Assembly (NCBI GenBank): GCA_009602725.1
Contig: WELB01000037.1
Coordinates: 453,971-485,031, forward strand
DNA: 31,061 nt
Source: Spirogloea muscicola
Lineage: Eukaryota; Streptophyta; Zygnematophyceae; Spirogloeales; Spirogloeaceae
Direction of reading: 5' to 3'
The position numbers were made by a program, and so were the translations under genes. Shown piece by piece: positions 28,734 through 31,061 of this stretch; positions within the stretch are counted from its first letter, which is position 1, and every line of letters starts with the position of its first letter. The notes below the pieces were generated by a model, which was not told where the DNA came from, did no database searches, and worked only from the letters and a program-made list of their open reading frames with translations.

Positions 28734-30837
28734 CTAAGCGAGGACTGGAGCAGGCGCAGATGGAGAGGGCAGCGGCCGCAGTGCCTTGAGCGGATTGCTG
28801 ATCACCGAGTCAATAAGCCCATACTCCTGTGCCTCCTTGGCGCTCATGAAGAAGTCCCGGTCCGTGTCCTGCGCGTGCCAGGTCCCATCAGAAACAACTA
28901 GGTCTCTTGCCTTACTCATCCCGGGCTGACCCTACTTTTTAACCTGACATGTAAGCGCCTCCTACCTCAATATGGCTGACCCGAAAGCCAGTGCACAGCC
29001 ATCTCAGAGCTCTAGCAACACATTTGAAGCTCGCGACCACATTGGCGCACCTGCAGGATCTTCTCAAGTGGCTGGCCAGTGTGATACGCCAGGTAGCCAT
29101 TCAAGTTCGCCTTGTGGTGCAGGATCTCATTTGCCTGCACCACATTGGTTGACTTTTTTGAGATATTGAGCGGCAGAAATTACCCAAGCTGTGGAGCCAA
29201 AGAATGCCACATGGCAAGTGAAGTAGCACCTGGCTTATTGCAGACTCACATTTCACAAAAGGACCTAAAAGTAGCTGGCCAAATTCTTCTCACGGTCACG
29301 ACTCTATTTGTCCTATTGACATTTCAACAGCTGCAGCGACCTTGTCCAGGATCCTGCTCACAACATCCAGCACCTTTAAAGAACTGACTGATACATTTGT
29401 GTCTGACGTGTAAAAAGTGAAGTGCAGACCTGGATCTCAATGTCAGTCTGCTGACCCTGCGCGCCGCCAAGCGGCTGGTGAATCATGATGCGCGAATTAG
29501 GCAGGCTGTACCGCTTGCCTGAAGCAGCATTGCAAGGTCCGCAGCAACATGCAAAGGCTGAGGTCAGATGCTTTCATAATGTGAAGGCCTTCCAAGATTG
29601 CCAACAAGCTGAGAAGCTCTGAGCAGATAACATTGAGCAAATGTTTGAGTCATACCCTTCGTCCCCCCGCTGAGCAAAAATGCACCCATGCTGTGGCCAG
29701 AAAGAACAACCAGCATTCAGCAACCGGCAATTAGCAGCAATACCATCAAGAAGAGGGACTATGATGTGTACATCTCGCCGTTTGAATTGCTACAATACTC
29801 CATCTCTGAGACTGCAATAGTCGACAAGCCCAGGCACAGGCAGGGCCGCAATGACCAGGTCAACCTGATCAGCGTAACAAGTGAGCAGGCACCTGGCGGC
29901 TAGGCCAACGCAGACGGTGCTGACGTCGGGCCTGATATGGCGCATGGTGTCAAAGATAGCCATGCCTGCGCAGGACCCAGGTGACTTTTTGGGGGGGACC
30001 AGGCCGACTTAACATGGGAGCAACAAACAACATCATCCTGACCATATCCAAACTTTATATTTGCTTCCAAGTCGCAACCTCCACATAAGGGGTTAGCAAG
30101 ATCTGTAACTCATCTGCGGCTGCTAGTATGACTCACCAGCAGTGACGGAGCCACCCGGCGAGTTGACGTACATGATGATGTCCTGCCGGCCCATGCACAG
30201 CAATGAAGCAGTCATCAACACGAGGGCCGGGGAAAAAGATGAACCTGTTCGTCTTTCCTGGCCGCCCTCCTCGTAGCTTGAAGTGCGAATCAGAAGTCGA
30301 GCAGCTCATACGAGATTTGGCAGGGCCGCACACAACAGCTGAAAGCAGACCCAGTTGAGTCCACCAAGTGGTTGACAGGATTGCTTATGTCCTACGCCAA
30401 CAGAAGACTTACCCTAGTGGGGTCCGCGGCGTCCAGGTACAGGAGCTGCGCGACGATGAGGTTCGCCATGTCGTCGTCCACAGCGCCGCCGCAGCGAATG
30501 ATGCGCTGCATGCCGCGTAAGGTGGGCATGCATCAGATGGCCTGCACTAGGAGGGTAAGTAGAAATTGGCCGGCGACTGGCACAAGCTTCCCAAGCGCCG
30601 CTGCCGCTGCCGGTGGTGCCAGTGCCAGGCAGCGATGGGCGATGGCGCAGCTGCAGCGCTCACATAGTTGAAGAGCTGGCTGATGACCGACTGGAAGCGC
30701 TCGGCGAGCATGGGCGGCGGGCCCTGGCCCTGGTTGGCCGTGATGGGCCCGCAGAAGGGCGACGGCGGCGCCTCCAGCCCGCGCCTGCGGCCAAGGCCGC
30801 GGCCACTGGCCGTCTCAGCTCGCTGCGCGCCGGCCAT
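28734..30837 (-). CDS. CLPP5: Plastid ATP-dependent Clp protease proteolytic subunit ClpP5
   Basis: Serine protease subunit of the chloroplast stromal Clp core; nuclear encoded. Minus-strand exons: 30664-30837, 30413-30505, 30137-30182, 29893-29965, 29656-29690, 29430-29518, 29051-29134 and 28734-28868. They total 729 nt (242 aa). All introns are GT-AG and in phase, and exon 5 is only 35 nt. The catalytic triad is S129 (GLAASMGAF), H154 (IMIHQP) and D199 (DTDRDFF). The segments [40 protein letters not shown] and [17 protein letters not shown] match Arabidopsis ClpP5 more closely than ClpP3, P4, P6 or ClpR from memory. The conserved core begins near residue 45. The Arg/Ala/Gly-rich leader from Met 30837 could be a short transit peptide. 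The frame also stays open upstream to a TAG at 30908, so a spliced 5' exon is possible. The 3' end faces the copia element. Confidence 0.95.
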
Positions 30838-30910
30838 GGTCTGGGCCGCGGCCTCACCGGCGGCGGCGCGGCTGCCACGGCAACGGCAGCCCGACGAGAG
30901 GGACTAGACG

Positions 30911-31061
30911 TCACTTGATGGACCAGATGCCGCTGGTGGTGGTGCCGTCGACGTCGAAGCGGCGCTCCGACCACGGCGCGGCGTCACCGCCGCCGCGGGG
31001 CATCGCGGCCACCAGCCTGCCGCCCGCGCACCGCGGGGCTAAGTCAGGCGCCGCTGCGGCA
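30911..31061 (-). CDS. Partial ORF at window edge, upstream of CLPP5
   Basis: An open frame enters from the right edge on the minus strand and stops at TGA 30913-30911. Its end reads WSERRFDVDGTTTSGIWSIK, which looks like real protein, but I do not recognise the family. It ends only 73 bp before the CLPP5 ATG on the same strand, with no TGTAA between. It could be the last exon of another gene. Alternatively, part of it could be a 5' exon of CLPP5, spliced from CTG/GTGGCC to TAG/TCCCTC. Confidence 0.4.
   Translation of the reverse strand, partial: AAAAPDLAPRCAGGRLVAAMPRGGGDAAPWSERRFDVDGTTTSGIWSIK

Noticed and set aside
30613-30974. Several overlapping GC-rich frames on both strands
   Set aside because: Low-complexity Arg/Ala/Pro translations around the CLPP5 first exon; only the CLPP5 frame and the edge ORF have protein-like sequence.
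1-31061. CRISPR arrays, operons, bacterial promoters or ribosome binding sites
   Set aside because: No regularly spaced repeats were seen and the DNA is clearly eukaryotic nuclear, with introns and a Pol III tRNA gene.

Overview
The window looks like nuclear DNA of a green alga (Chlorophyta, plausibly a trebouxiophyte). It encodes a plant-type plasma-membrane aquaporin, a plastid ClpP5 protease subunit, a plant-type STOP1 zinc-finger factor and a plant-type WD40 protein. The genes are rich in short GT-AG introns, and the pentamer TGTAA, the usual chlorophyte polyadenylation signal, lies downstream of several of them. I have no species-level evidence.

Layout. 1-709: G-rich start and aquaporin 5' flank. 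710-3218 (+): PIP-type aquaporin, 8 modelled exons, 281 aa. 3219-5132: intergenic. 5133-6700 (-): TIM22 mitochondrial carrier-import channel, 5 exons, 210 aa. 7018-7090 (+): tRNA-Ala(UGC) with a T-run terminator and, just downstream, a perfect 15-bp hairpin. 7801-10162 (+): 14-3-3 protein, 7 exons, 259 aa. 10163-12573: 14-3-3 3' flank, one copy of a 60-bp dispersed repeat, a pyrimidine-rich tract and an unresolved 5' region. 12574 to 15022 or 15631 (+): STOP1-like C2H2 transcription factor. 15822-21444 (-): WDR44-like WD40 protein, 13 modelled exons, about 911 aa, convergent with STOP1. 21445-23412: intergenic, with the second repeat copy and a possible LINE remnant. 23418-28404 (+): complete Ty1/copia LTR retrotransposon with 443-bp LTRs and a 5-bp target duplication. 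28734-30837 (-): plastid CLPP5, 8 exons, 242 aa. 30911-31061 (-): an ORF that runs off the window edge.

Exon models were built by hand. I matched translated segments to remembered family consensus, then chose splice sites that keep phase. The aquaporin, TIM22, 14-3-3, WD40 and CLPP5 models each sum to a whole number of codons, which supports them. The STOP1 ends remain open.

The genes do not form a pathway cluster; they are neighbouring housekeeping and regulatory genes. The most interesting item is the copia element. It is recent (two differences seen between its LTRs), its polyprotein start codon lies inside the 5' LTR so that the reading frame runs through the primer-binding site, and that site matches the anticodon stem-loop of initiator tRNA-Met (a half-tRNA primer) rather than a tRNA 3' end. 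It sits about 330 bp beyond the CLPP5 stop codon.
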